DNA of 64,000 bases from Mycolicibacterium iranicum (GTDB taxonomy: Bacteria > Actinomycetota > Actinomycetes > Mycobacteriales > Mycobacteriaceae). Below the pieces are notes generated by a model. That model ran no database searches. It had not been told where the DNA came from and was given only the letters and a program-made list of their open reading frames with translations. Positions within the stretch are counted from its first letter, which is position 1. The number at the start of each line of letters is the position of its first letter. The position numbers were made by a program, and so were the translations under genes. The stretch spans positions 1 to 64,000 of the forward strand of contig NZ_LWCS01000087.1 of assembly GCF_001650495.1 (NCBI RefSeq), given 5' to 3'. This document shows positions 17,319-25,936 of this stretch, piece after piece.

Positions 17319-18574
17319 GCCTTGACCGCTTTCGCGTCGGTGTCTGTCGCGTCGGGCTGCGCGGCGGCGTGACCCCGTCGAACCGTGACCGTGCCGATGA
17401 CCACGATGACCGCCAAAGCCCACCACAGATAAGAGCCGCCCGCCAGCTGCCGCCACAGCGATGCCGTCGTCTCGCGATGTTCGGGCAGCAGCGTGATCGG
17501 TGTCCACACCATCAGCGCGAGCCCGGCCGCCGACACGGCACCGAGGGCCACGTTCCTCAGCCGTACCGCCAGCACAGCGGTCACCAGGACGGTCGGCAGC
17601 ACCCACACCCAGTGGTGTGACCACGACACCGGCGAGACCGCAAGGCCGAACATGGCGACGCTGAGCAGCGCCAGCACAGGCTGCTCTGCCCGCAGCGCCC
17701 TGCGCGCGGCCCACACCGTCAGCGCCAGTACCGCGAAGCACAACGCCGTCCACAGCACGAACCGCTCGCCTTCACCGAGGCCGAGCCGGGCCAGAGCGCC
17801 GGCGATGTTCTGGTTCGTGTTCAGGGTCGCCGAGCCGATGCGGTCGGTGTTGCGGACCGTCTCAGTCCAGTACTCCCACGAATCCCGCCATGCGAACGCG
17901 AAACCGGCCAGTGTCGCAATCATCGCCGACAGGGCGGTGACAAGCAGGGCGCGGGTGTCACGACGGAGGAGGAAGTACAGCAGGAACACCGCGGGCGTCA
18001 GCTTGACCGCGATCGCGATGCCCAGCAGCATGCCGCGCGGCCACGGCGTTCGCCGGGGCACGCAGTCGGCGATGACGAGTGTCATCAACACGACGTTGAT
18101 CTGGCCGAAGTCGAAGTTCGCGCGGATCGGCTCCAGATAGATCACCGCCGGAGAGACGATGGCGGCGGCCAGCCAGCACCGACGCATCCAGGCGGGCTCG
18201 CCGGTGACCCGTGTCGCGGGCCAGACATCGAGGCGGGTGAGCACGATGACCGTGGACACCATCAGCAGGATCAGCGTGGTCGCCGTGATGGCGACGCTCG
18301 CCGCATCGAGGGACAACAGCGCGAAGGGCGAGAACGCGACCGCCGCCAGCGGCGGGTACGTGAAGGGCAATTCCAGCCCGCCCTTGGTCTGGAACATCTG
18401 CCCGTCCGCGTAGAGCGGCTGGCCGTCCAGCCAGGCCTGCCCGCCCATGCGGTACACATCGATGTCGATGCGGTAAGGGGTGTGCCCGAGCAGGCGCCAC
18501 GCCGCTGCGACGAGCGCCGCGAGCGTCAGAAGTTGGAACACCCGCCAAGCGAGCCGTGGCCCCCAAATACTCAT
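17315..18574 (-). CDS. GT87-type alpha-1,2-mannosyltransferase (Rv2181-like)
   Basis: A 419-residue polytopic membrane protein with about ten hydrophobic segments and an early acidic loop motif (RIDIDVYRMGG) like the catalytic Asp region of GT-C enzymes. Rv2181 adds the alpha-1,2-mannose side branches of lipomannan and lipoarabinomannan using polyprenyl-phosphomannose outside the membrane. An open extension reaches 18871 but runs into the divergent gene; the ATG at 18574 gives a length near the M. tuberculosis protein (427). Confidence 0.87.
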   Translation of the reverse strand: MSIWGPRLAWRVFQLLTLAALVAAAWRLLGHTPYRIDIDVYRMGGQAWLDGQPLYADGQMFQTKGGLELPFTYPPLAAVAFSPFALLSLDAASVAITATTLILLMVSTVIVLTRLDVWPATRVTGEPAWMRRCWLAAAIVSPAVIYLEPIRANFDFGQINVVLMTLVIADCVPRRTPWPRGMLLGIAIAVKLTPAVFLLYFLLRRDTRALLVTALSAMIATLAGFAFAWRDSWEYWTETVRNTDRIGSATLNTNQNIAGALARLGLGEGERFVLWTALCFAVLALTVWAARRALRAEQPVLALLSVAMFGLAVSPVSWSHHWVWVLPTVLVTAVLAVRLRNVALGAVSAAGLALMVWTPITLLPEHRETTASLWRQLAGGSYLWWALAVIVVIGTVTVRRGHAAAQPDATDTDAKAVKA

Positions 18575-18646
18575 ATCGCCGACCAGACTATCGGTGCCGA
18601 CCGGCGCGTCGTCGGGTATCCCGGCCGCGACACACGCAGGTCGGCG

Positions 18647-18652
18647 TAAGTT
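18647..18652 (+). promoter_or_regulatory. Putative -10 element of the Rv2180c-like gene (leaderless)
   Basis: TAAGTT is followed by 6 nt and then the GTG at 18659; no ribosome-binding site is seen. Assigned by eye. Confidence 0.4.
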
Positions 18653-18658
18653 TTCTGC

Positions 18659-19549
18659 GTGGACTCGGACCTCGACCTGCATTGGGAACTGTCGCTGCAC
18701 GTACCCGAGTCCCGGCAACCGCTGATGTGGTGCCTCATCGCGTTCATCGTGACGTTCGCCGTGACCCGCACCATCGTGCGATACATCCGGCGCACCGCAG
18801 ACAGCGACAAACCCCGCAAGTGGTACCAGCCACGCAACATCTCGGGCGGCGGAGGCCTCCACATCCACCATGTGGTGATCGGCGTGGTTCTGGTCATGGT
18901 CTCCGGGGTGGCGATGGTCACGATGGCGGTCGACGGGGGTGTACCCGAGTTCACCGCGGCGTCAATCCTTTTCGGCATCGGCGCCGCGCTGGTGCTCGAC
19001 GAGTTCGCCTTGATCCTGCATCTGGAGGACGTGTACTGGGCCGAGGACGGCCGCGCGTCGGTCGACGCGGTGTTCGTCGCCGTCGCAGTGTGCGGTCTGC
19101 TGATCCTGGGATTGAATCCGCTGTCGTTCTTCGACGTCGGCACATGGGAGGACGATCCGTCGCTGGGGATGCGCACCGTCGTTGTCGTCGCTGCGCTTGT
19201 GAATCTGGCGCTGGCGGTGATCGTGCTGGTCAAGGGCAAGGTTTGGACCGGCCTGATCGGCATGTTCATCACGCCCCTGCTGGTCATCGGCGCGGTCAGG
19301 CTTTCCCGGCCGCATGCGCCGTGGGCGCGTTGGCGCTACACCAACCGGCCCCGCAAGATGCACAAGGCACTCGAACGGGAGCGCTGGCTGCGTCGACCGG
19401 TGGTGCAGGCCAAGCTGTGGCTTCAGGACGCGATCTCCGGGATGCCGAAGTTCCCCGACGACGCGCTGGTCGACCAGGAACTCGACCGTGAGATCCATGC
19501 CGCGCCCGCCCCGAGTGGCCGCGAACCGGCCGAACAGAAAGTTTCCTGA
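18659..19549 (+). CDS. Conserved polytopic membrane protein (Rv2180c-like)
   Basis: A 296-residue protein with about seven hydrophobic segments. A conserved-looking loop has a His-rich segment, GGGGLHIHHVVIG, near residues 62-74, followed by acidic residues (LDEFALILHLEDVYW); these could form a metal site within the membrane, but this is speculation. The soluble C-terminal ~60 residues are basic. Homologous position in M. tuberculosis is Rv2180c, unknown function. The GTG start lies 6 nt after a -10 motif. Its stop is followed at once by the TTG start of the exoribonuclease gene, so the pair is an operon. Confidence 0.82.
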   Translation: MDSDLDLHWELSLHVPESRQPLMWCLIAFIVTFAVTRTIVRYIRRTADSDKPRKWYQPRNISGGGGLHIHHVVIGVVLVMVSGVAMVTMAVDGGVPEFTAASILFGIGAALVLDEFALILHLEDVYWAEDGRASVDAVFVAVAVCGLLILGLNPLSFFDVGTWEDDPSLGMRTVVVVAALVNLALAVIVLVKGKVWTGLIGMFITPLLVIGAVRLSRPHAPWARWRYTNRPRKMHKALERERWLRRPVVQAKLWLQDAISGMPKFPDDALVDQELDREIHAAPAPSGREPAEQKVS

Positions 19550-19550
19550 C

Positions 19551-20030
19551 TTGCGGTACTTCTACGACACGGAGTTCATCGACAACGGCCGCACCATCGA
19601 CTTGATCTCCATCGGCGTGGCTGCCGAGGATGGCCGCGAATATTACGCGATATCAACCGAATTCGACCCCGAGCGGGCTGGTCGGTGGGTGCGCAAGAAC
19701 GTGCTGCCGAAACTCCCGTCGCCGGCTTCGCCGCTGTGGCGTTCGCGGCGGCAGATCCGGTCCGAGCTGGAGGACTTCTTCGGCGTCGACGGGGACGAGC
19801 CCATCGAGTTGTGGGCGTGGGTCGGCGCCTACGACCATGTCGTGTTGTGTCAGTTGTGGGGGCCGATGACGGATCTGCCGCCGGCAATTCCCCGGTTCAC
19901 CCGGGAGCTGCGCCAGTTCTGGGAGGAACGGGGCTCGCCGCGCATGCCACCCCGGCCCCGGGACGCGCATGACGCGCTCGTCGACGCAAAGCACAACCTG
20001 GTGCGCTTCCGCCTGATGACAGGAGGCTGA
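19551..20030 (+). CDS. 3'-5' exoribonuclease, Rv2179c-like (RNase AS family)
   Basis: A 159-residue DEDD-superfamily exoribonuclease. Metal-binding acids appear in YDTEFI (residues 5-10), WVGAYDHVVL (middle) and HDALVDAKHN (C-terminus). Rv2179c is the founder of a distinct RNase family that acts on single-stranded RNA with some preference for poly(A). The start is TTG at 19551, one base after the upstream stop; homology begins there, and the longer frame starting at 19314 is only readthrough of another frame. Confidence 0.88.
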   Translation: MRYFYDTEFIDNGRTIDLISIGVAAEDGREYYAISTEFDPERAGRWVRKNVLPKLPSPASPLWRSRRQIRSELEDFFGVDGDEPIELWAWVGAYDHVVLCQLWGPMTDLPPAIPRFTRELRQFWEERGSPRMPPRPRDAHDALVDAKHNLVRFRLMTGG

Positions 20031-20068
20031 GCTCGCGGCTGCGCTGACATGCGGTTTTGCGGCGCGGT

Positions 20069-20074
20069 TACGAT
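20069..20074 (+). promoter_or_regulatory. Putative -10 element of aroG (leaderless)
   Basis: TACGAT matches TANNNT and lies 6 nt before the aroG GTG at 20081, with no ribosome-binding site between. Confidence 0.45.
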
Positions 20075-20080
20075 AAACCT

Positions 20081-21487
20081 GTGAACTGGACCGTCGACGT
20101 CCCCATCGATCAGCTACCTGCGCTCCCGCCGCTGCCCGAGGACCTGCGGCAGCGCCTCGACGCGGCCCTGGCCAAGCCCGCGCTGCAGCAGCCCTCGTGG
20201 GACGCGAGCCAGGCCGCAGCGATGCGCAAGGTTCTCGAGAGCGTGCCCCCGGTGACGGTGCCCTCAGAAATCGAGCGGTTGAAGCGGCACCTGGCCGACG
20301 TCGCGCTCGGCAAGGCGTTTCTGCTGCAGGGCGGCGACTGTGCCGAGACGTTCGTCGACAACACCGAGCCGCACATCCGCGCCAACATCCGCACGCTGCT
20401 GCAGATGGCGGTCGTCCTCACCTACGGCGCGAGCATGCCGGTGGTGAAGGTGGCCCGCATCGCCGGGCAGTACGCCAAGCCTAGGTCCTCCGATGTCGAC
20501 GCGCTGGGGCTGAGGTCCTACCGGGGCGACATGATCAATGGGTTCGCCCCCGATGCCGCGGTGCGCGAGCACGATCCGTCCCGCCTCGTGCGTGCGTATG
20601 CCAACGCAAGCGCCGCGATGAATCTTGTGCGCGCACTGACGTCGTCGGGCATGGCGTCGCTGCATCAGGTGCACGACTGGAACCGGGAATTCGTGCGGAC
20701 CTCGCCCGCAGGCGCACGCTATGAGGCGCTGGCGGGCGAAATCGACCGCGGACTGCGCTTCATGAGCGCCTGCCGCGTCGACGACCGCAACCTCGATACC
20801 GCCGAGATCTATGCCAGCCATGAGGCATTGGTGCTCGACTACGAACGGGCGATGTTGCGCATGGACGTAGAGGACACCGTCGACTCTTCCGATTCGTGGA
20901 CGCCGAAGCTGTACGACCTCTCTGCGCACTACGTGTGGATCGGAGAGCGCACCCGTCAGCTCGACGGCGCCCATGTCGCTTTCGCCGAGGTCATCGCGAA
21001 CCCCATCGGCATCAAGATCGGCCCCACCACGTCGCCCGAGCTGGCCGTGGAGTACGTCGAACGTCTCGACCCGAACAACGAGCCCGGCCGGCTCACGCTG
21101 GTCAGTCGGATGGGAAACCACAAGGTGCGCGACGTGCTGCCCCCGATCATCGAGAAGGTGCAGGCGTCCGGCCATCGGGTCATCTGGCAGTGCGACCCGA
21201 TGCACGGCAACACCCACGAATCGTCGACCGGTTACAAGACAAGGCATTTCGACCGCATCGTCGACGAGGTGCAGGGCTTCTTCGAGGTGCACCACGCGCT
21301 CGGAACCCATCCCGGTGGCATCCACGTCGAGATCACCGGCGAGAACGTCACTGAGTGTCTCGGTGGCGCACAGGACATTTCGGATACCGATCTGGCGGGC
21401 CGCTACGAGACTGCCTGCGATCCGCGGCTCAACACGCAGCAGTCGCTGGAGCTGGCGTTCCTGGTGGCGGAGATGCTCCGCGATTAG
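20081..21487 (+). CDS. aroG: Class II 3-deoxy-D-arabino-heptulosonate-7-phosphate synthase AroG
   Basis: First enzyme of the shikimate pathway, joining phosphoenolpyruvate and erythrose 4-phosphate. At 468 residues it fits plant-like class II DAHP synthases (M. tuberculosis AroG, 462). Seen: the LLQGGDCAETF motif with the metal-binding Cys, VVKVARIAGQYAKPRS, the WQCDPMHGNT motif and HPGGIHVEITG near the C-terminus with further metal ligands. The N-terminal extension and insert helices present in this length class carry allosteric aromatic amino-acid sites. The GTG at 20081 is preceded by a TACGAT -10 element, so the start is probably leaderless. Confidence 0.95.
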   Translation: MNWTVDVPIDQLPALPPLPEDLRQRLDAALAKPALQQPSWDASQAAAMRKVLESVPPVTVPSEIERLKRHLADVALGKAFLLQGGDCAETFVDNTEPHIRANIRTLLQMAVVLTYGASMPVVKVARIAGQYAKPRSSDVDALGLRSYRGDMINGFAPDAAVREHDPSRLVRAYANASAAMNLVRALTSSGMASLHQVHDWNREFVRTSPAGARYEALAGEIDRGLRFMSACRVDDRNLDTAEIYASHEALVLDYERAMLRMDVEDTVDSSDSWTPKLYDLSAHYVWIGERTRQLDGAHVAFAEVIANPIGIKIGPTTSPELAVEYVERLDPNNEPGRLTLVSRMGNHKVRDVLPPIIEKVQASGHRVIWQCDPMHGNTHESSTGYKTRHFDRIVDEVQGFFEVHHALGTHPGGIHVEITGENVTECLGGAQDISDTDLAGRYETACDPRLNTQQSLELAFLVAEMLRD

Positions 21488-21515
21488 ACCGGAGCGGAGA
21501 TGCTCCGCGATTAGA
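21467..21515. terminator. Two tandem identical hairpins at the aroG/pknL convergent junction
   Basis: A 22-bp sequence occurs twice, at 21467-21488 and 21494-21515. Each copy holds a perfect inverted repeat, GCGGAG-ATG-CTCCGC. The first copy contains the aroG stop (TAG, 21485-21487), the second supplies the pknL stop (TTA on the plus strand, 21511-21513). This can serve as a double bidirectional terminator and looks like a local duplication. Confidence 0.55.
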
Positions 21516-22740
21516 GCAGGTTGGGCAGGTTCGCTCCGAGAGTCCATGCCCCGGCGGCGGCCAGCCCCGCCAGCGTGATGACCGCGACGACCCAGAAGAA
21601 GAGTGCCCGCCTCGCACGCTGCCGTGCCCAGTCGAACTGCTCCAGGTCGATTCCGGCGAATCGTGCTGTCTCGGAAGAGTGTTGGTCGTCTTCATCGAAG
21701 TCGTCGAGGTCGTCGGTGATCGCAGGCAGCTCGTCGCGGGTGAATACCTTCGTGTGCCGGTGGCCGGTCCGCCTATCGAGGTTGATCGTCGTGTCGTCGG
21801 AGATCGGGTGCAGCCCGTGTGATCCGGTGGCGGTGCTCAGCGAGATGTGCGAAGCGGAGTTCTTCGGGGCCGGCACTCGGAAGTAAGGAAGTGCCAGCTC
21901 CTGGGCGATGGTGTCGAGTTGGTCGGCCATCTCGGCGGCGTCGGCGAAGCGGCGGTCGGGGTCGCGCGAGGTGGCGCACCGCACCAGATCGTCGAATTGC
22001 CTTGGGACGCCCTCGATCGCACTACTTGGGGGCGGGACGTCGCGGTCAAGTCGTTGATAGGCCACCGCCAGGGCGGTGTCTCCGGTGAACGGGGTATGAC
22101 CCGTGAGGAGCTCGTAGACGAGGACTCCGACGGCGTAGACGTCGCCCCGGGCGTCGGTGTCGCCGGTGGCGACCTGTTCGGGGGCGAGATAGGCGGCGGT
22201 ACCGAGGATCACGCTCGTCGACGTGATCTTGGCGTCGGCGAGGGCCCGGACCAGCCCGAAGTCGGCGATCTTGACGTCGCCGTCGTCGCTGATGAGGACG
22301 TTCTCGGGCTTGATGTCGCGATGTACGAGGCCCGCATGGTGCGCGGCGGCCAGCCCGCCGAGTACGGGACGAAGAACGGCTACCACCGCATGCGGCGGCA
22401 TCGGGCCGCGCTCCCGAAGCAGCTCGCGCAGCGTGCCGCCCTCGACGAGCTCCATCACCAGGAACGGGTGCTGACCGTCGAGACCCTGGTCGTACACAGC
22501 CACCAGTCCCGGGTCCTTGAGCCGCGCGACAGCGCGTGCCTCGCGCTGGAACCGTGTCATGAAGTGCTCGTCACCGGCGTAGCGCGAATCCATGATCTTC
22601 AGCGCCACCGGTCGATCGAGTCGCAGATCCAGCCCGCGGTACACCCCGGACATGCCCCCGGTCGCGATCAGGGTGTCCACACGGTAGCGACCGTCCAGCA
22701 CGGCACCCGTGAGCGGGCTCGGCTGCTGGTGGGTCTCCAT
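21511..22740 (-). CDS. pknL: Serine/threonine protein kinase PknL
   Basis: A 409-residue Hanks-type kinase. The catalytic domain (about residues 15-280) has the glycine loop IATGGMSGVY, the lysine in VALKIMD, the catalytic loop HRDIKPENV, DFG, and the GTAAYLAPEQ activation segment. A juxtamembrane linker with acidic patches leads to one membrane segment near the C-terminus and a very short outside tail without PASTA repeats, as in PknL. It is divergent from the gene for its known substrate, the Rv2175c-like DNA-binding protein. An upstream in-frame TTG (22746) would add two residues. Confidence 0.94.
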   Translation of the reverse strand: METHQQPSPLTGAVLDGRYRVDTLIATGGMSGVYRGLDLRLDRPVALKIMDSRYAGDEHFMTRFQREARAVARLKDPGLVAVYDQGLDGQHPFLVMELVEGGTLRELLRERGPMPPHAVVAVLRPVLGGLAAAHHAGLVHRDIKPENVLISDDGDVKIADFGLVRALADAKITSTSVILGTAAYLAPEQVATGDTDARGDVYAVGVLVYELLTGHTPFTGDTALAVAYQRLDRDVPPPSSAIEGVPRQFDDLVRCATSRDPDRRFADAAEMADQLDTIAQELALPYFRVPAPKNSASHISLSTATGSHGLHPISDDTTINLDRRTGHRHTKVFTRDELPAITDDLDDFDEDDQHSSETARFAGIDLEQFDWARQRARRALFFWVVAVITLAGLAAAGAWTLGANLPNLL

Positions 22741-22785
22741 CGTCAATCATGGTACGAGTCAGGGTCGAAGATCCCCGTATGGTCC

Positions 22786-22791
22786 TAGACT
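22786..22791 (+). promoter_or_regulatory. Putative -10 element of the Rv2175c-like gene (leaderless)
   Basis: TAGACT (TANNNT) lies 7 nt before the ATG at 22799. On the other strand TACCAT (22749-22754) lies 8 nt before the pknL ATG, so the divergent pair may share this short control region. Confidence 0.42.
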
Positions 22792-22798
22792 CTGTGCG

Positions 22799-23203
22799 AT
22801 GAGCAGCATTCCGACTGCCGACGACGTTCTCGATCCCGACGAAGCGGTGTACGACCTGCCCGCGGTGGCCCAGCTTTTGGGCATCCCGGTGACCAAGGTG
22901 CACCAGCAACTCCGCGAAGGCCATCTGGTCGCGGTGCGGCGCGACAAGACCGTCGTGGTGCCGAAAGTCTTCTTCGACGAGACCGGTCATGTGGTCAAGG
23001 CCCTGTCCGGGCTCCTGGTCGTGTTGCACGACGGGGGATACACCGAAACCGAGATCGTGCGGTGGCTCTTCACCCCCGACTCGTCATTGACGATCCGGCG
23101 CGACGGCTCCACGGAGGGGCAGGCTAATGCCCGGCCGGTCGATGCGTTGCATTCGCATCAGGCTCGTGAGGTGGTTCGCCGCGCTCAGGCGATGGCGTAC
23201 TGA
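22799..23203 (+). CDS. DNA-binding protein, PknL substrate (Rv2175c-like)
   Basis: A 134-residue protein with a winged-helix-like N-terminal domain: VYDLPAVAQLLGIPVTKVHQ reads as a MerR/excisionase-type helix-turn-helix, followed by a basic wing (RRDKTVVVPKVFF). The C-terminal half is helical and ends REVVRRAQAMAY. In M. tuberculosis Rv2175c binds DNA and is phosphorylated by PknL near the N-terminus, which abolishes binding. The start at 22799 gives the family length. The last 80 bp overlap the convergent mptA gene. Confidence 0.88.
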   Translation: MSSIPTADDVLDPDEAVYDLPAVAQLLGIPVTKVHQQLREGHLVAVRRDKTVVVPKVFFDETGHVVKALSGLLVVLHDGGYTETEIVRWLFTPDSSLTIRRDGSTEGQANARPVDALHSHQAREVVRRAQAMAY

Positions 23204-24764
23204 CGGCGACTCCGCCGTCGTCGTCGGCCCGGTACTTGTAGAGCCAGTACCACGCCCCGGCTGCGCACGCCGATGACAGCAGGACGTGGGTCCACGAGTA
23301 CATGCCGTGGGCACCGTCGGGCCGCCAGATCACGGTGATCCACGTCGAGAATCCTGCGATCAGGGCAATGGACGGGCGCGACTGCGCCAGTGCGGCGACC
23401 ACGGCGAGGGGCCACGTGTAGTACCAGGGCAGTGCCGCAGGTACGAACAGCACCACCACCGCCATCACCAGGGCGATGCCCATCAGGGCGTCCCGGTCGG
23501 TACGACGGTAGCGCCACCACAGCAGCGGTGCGGAGATCGCGATGACCGCGACGCCGATGATGCGCGTCGTTTCCAGCACCGCATAGAAGTTCACCGGAAC
23601 GACCAGGCCGACGAGGACGTTGGTGAGGTTCGCGATGGCGGTGGGCACCGTCAGCCAGTTGATGATCTTCACCGAACCCGCCAGCGCTGTCAGCCAGCCC
23701 AACCCCACGCCCGCGGCCAGGGACAGCACCGCGAAGACCGTGACGAAAATGAGCAGGGATCCGACAGTCGCGGCAGTGAATGCTTTCAGCGGCGCGAAAC
23801 CGCGGCGCTTGCGGAGGTTGCGTGCCCACACCCACACCATGAACGGAAGTGCCAGCCCCGCCGTGGCTTTGACCGCGACGGCCACCGCGATGAGGGTGAC
23901 GCCTGCGACGTTGCGGCCGCCGAAACACAGCGCGATGCCCGCCATCATCAGCCCGACCATCAACATCTCGTTGTGGACCCCACCCATCAGATGGATGATC
24001 ACCAGCGGGTTGAGCACGGCGATCCACAGTGCGGCCGCGCCGCTGGCGCCGACGTGGCGGGCCACTCGCGGCGCCGCCCAGATGAGCAGAGCCAGACCGG
24101 GCAGCATGCACAGCCGCAGCAGCATCGTGCCCGCGACGACGTCGTTGCCGACGACCATGGTGACGAATTTCGCGATCAGGATGAAGGCGGGCCCGTACGG
24201 CGCGGTCGTCGTCGTCCAGATCGGGCTGACGTTGTCCAGGAGCGAGTTGACGTTCTCGATGGGGCCGACGAGATAGGGGTCGAACCCGTCACGCAGCAGG
24301 GCGCCCTGCGCGAGATACGAATAGGTGTCCCGGCTGAACAGCGGGGCGCTGAGCAGAAGGGGCGCCAGCCAGAATCCGGTGGTGGCGAGCATCGTGTATT
24401 CGGATACATCCCCGGGTCGCGGGGCTCCTGCCCGCCATCCAACGCTGCTCTCGATCACCCTGCGTCCGAGCCACAGCCACGCGAGCAGCATCATCGCCAC
24501 ACCCGTCCAGAGCAGCAGCGACGACACCACCAGCCCGTGCCCGAAGCGCAGCCAGGACAGGTGCAGCGACTCTAGAAGCGGGTCGTGCAGCCGGGTGCTG
24601 CCGGCCCCGAGGCCGCCTGCGGTCAACAGGATGGCGCCGAGCGCGCCCACCACGGCGGGCCGCGCCTCGGGGGAGCGCGCGAACGACTTGAGCCGGTGGA
24701 GTTGTTCCTGCAGACCGGTTTTCGGGGTCTGGGCGGCGGCGGGCTCGGACATGCTCGGGGTCAT
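23124..24764 (-). CDS. mptA: Alpha-1,6-mannosyltransferase MptA (GT-C)
   Basis: A 546-residue polytopic enzyme with about 13 hydrophobic segments that extends the alpha-1,6-mannan core of lipomannan and lipoarabinomannan from polyprenyl-phosphomannose. The GT-C acidic motif is in the first outside loop (SRDTYSYLAQG, with Asp after Arg), followed by DPYLVGP and the YGPAF segment. A second ATG at 24752 is possible. It sits in one minus-strand unit after idsA2 (gap 4 bp). Its final ~27 residues overlap the Rv2175c-like gene in antisense. Confidence 0.9.
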   Translation of the reverse strand: MTPSMSEPAAAQTPKTGLQEQLHRLKSFARSPEARPAVVGALGAILLTAGGLGAGSTRLHDPLLESLHLSWLRFGHGLVVSSLLLWTGVAMMLLAWLWLGRRVIESSVGWRAGAPRPGDVSEYTMLATTGFWLAPLLLSAPLFSRDTYSYLAQGALLRDGFDPYLVGPIENVNSLLDNVSPIWTTTTAPYGPAFILIAKFVTMVVGNDVVAGTMLLRLCMLPGLALLIWAAPRVARHVGASGAAALWIAVLNPLVIIHLMGGVHNEMLMVGLMMAGIALCFGGRNVAGVTLIAVAVAVKATAGLALPFMVWVWARNLRKRRGFAPLKAFTAATVGSLLIFVTVFAVLSLAAGVGLGWLTALAGSVKIINWLTVPTAIANLTNVLVGLVVPVNFYAVLETTRIIGVAVIAISAPLLWWRYRRTDRDALMGIALVMAVVVLFVPAALPWYYTWPLAVVAALAQSRPSIALIAGFSTWITVIWRPDGAHGMYSWTHVLLSSACAAGAWYWLYKYRADDDGGVAVSTPSPERGEPPHEPDANATHRPAGH

Positions 24765-24768
24765 GCTG

Positions 24769-25848
24769 CTAGGCCGACCGGTTGGCGGCCAATCTCGCGA
24801 GCTCGGTGAGCCCTGCCTTGGCCTGGCCGTCGACCGGCGCCGCGTTCAGGATCTGCAGCGCGCGCTGGGTCAGCATATCGATCCGGTTCTCGACGGCCGC
24901 CAACGCGCCGACGGATTCGATCACCTGGCACACTTCCTTGACCTGGGCGTCGGTCAGGTCGGTGCCGACGGAGGTGCGCAGCAGTTTGGCCGCGATCGGG
25001 TCGTGCTGCTCGGCCAGTCCCACCGCCTCGGCTAGCAGCACCGTCCGCTTTCCGGAGCGCAGGTCGTCTCCAGACGGCTTTCCGGTGACGGCTGGGTCGC
25101 CGAAGACACCGAGCACGTCGTCGCGCAGCTGAAACGCCACCCCGAGGGAGGTGCCCAACTCGTGGAAGGCCTCGAGGATCTCGGGGCAGTCGGCGGCCGC
25201 GGCCGCGCCGAACTGCAGGGGCCGGGAGATGGTGTAGGAAGCCGTCTTGTAGATGTTGACGGTCAGGGCGGCGGCGACGGTCTCGGATCCGCTCGCCTCG
25301 TTGACGATGTCGAGGTACTGCCCGCCGAGGACCTCGGTGCGGATTGCAGCCCAGACCCGCCGGACACGGCGCGCAGCGTCGGCGTCGATGGCTGCGGTGG
25401 CGACGATGTCGTCGGCCCAGACCAGCGCGAGATCGCCCAGCAGGATCGCGGCCGAAAGGCCGAACTGTTCCGACGAGCCGTGCCAGCTGTTGGTGCGGTG
25501 GCGTTGGGTGAAGATCTTGTGCACGGTGGGCAGCCCGCGCCGGGTGGCCGACGCATCGATGACGTCGTCGTGGACGAGCGCGCATGCGTGGAGGAGCTCC
25601 AGGGCGGAGAACAGCCGCAGCACGTGGGGCTCGGGTTCGGTGCCGGCTACGGCGCGCCAGCCCCAGTATGCAAATGCCGGGCGCAGGCGCTTGCCGCCGC
25701 GCAGTACGAATTCCTCGACGGCTTCGGTCAGGACCGCATAATCCGCGCCGATGTATGCCGCGTCTCGACGACGCTCCTGCAGATAGTCGCGGAGCTGTTC
25801 GGTGACGGCCGCTGCCAGCTCGACGGCTGACGGTGCCGTGGCATCCAC
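24769..25848 (-). CDS. idsA2: Polyprenyl (geranylgeranyl-type) diphosphate synthase IdsA2
   Basis: A 359-residue trans-prenyltransferase. The first aspartate-rich motif is HDDVIDASATRRG (near residue 92) and the second is LRDDVLGVFGD, a form seen in actinobacterial synthases. The GGKRLRP motif that binds isopentenyl diphosphate is at about residues 51-57. Product chain length cannot be fixed from sequence. It probably supplies isoprenoid precursor for the polyprenyl-phosphate carriers used by MptA and the Rv2181-like enzyme. Confidence 0.9.
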   Translation of the reverse strand: MDATAPSAVELAAAVTEQLRDYLQERRRDAAYIGADYAVLTEAVEEFVLRGGKRLRPAFAYWGWRAVAGTEPEPHVLRLFSALELLHACALVHDDVIDASATRRGLPTVHKIFTQRHRTNSWHGSSEQFGLSAAILLGDLALVWADDIVATAAIDADAARRVRRVWAAIRTEVLGGQYLDIVNEASGSETVAAALTVNIYKTASYTISRPLQFGAAAAADCPEILEAFHELGTSLGVAFQLRDDVLGVFGDPAVTGKPSGDDLRSGKRTVLLAEAVGLAEQHDPIAAKLLRTSVGTDLTDAQVKEVCQVIESVGALAAVENRIDMLTQRALQILNAAPVDGQAKAGLTELARLAANRSA

Positions 25849-25936
25849 GCTCAGCGGGCGCCCCTCTCTCTGTCGGCAGTAACGGCTTCCGGGTGTTCAG
25901 CGTAGAGCCTGTGACCCGGGGAAGAGCAATTAAGGG

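Noticed and set aside
23286..24575. Plus-strand open frame of 429 codons over mptA
   Set aside because: Shadow frame rich in His, Gln, Arg and Asp, with no membrane or domain pattern.
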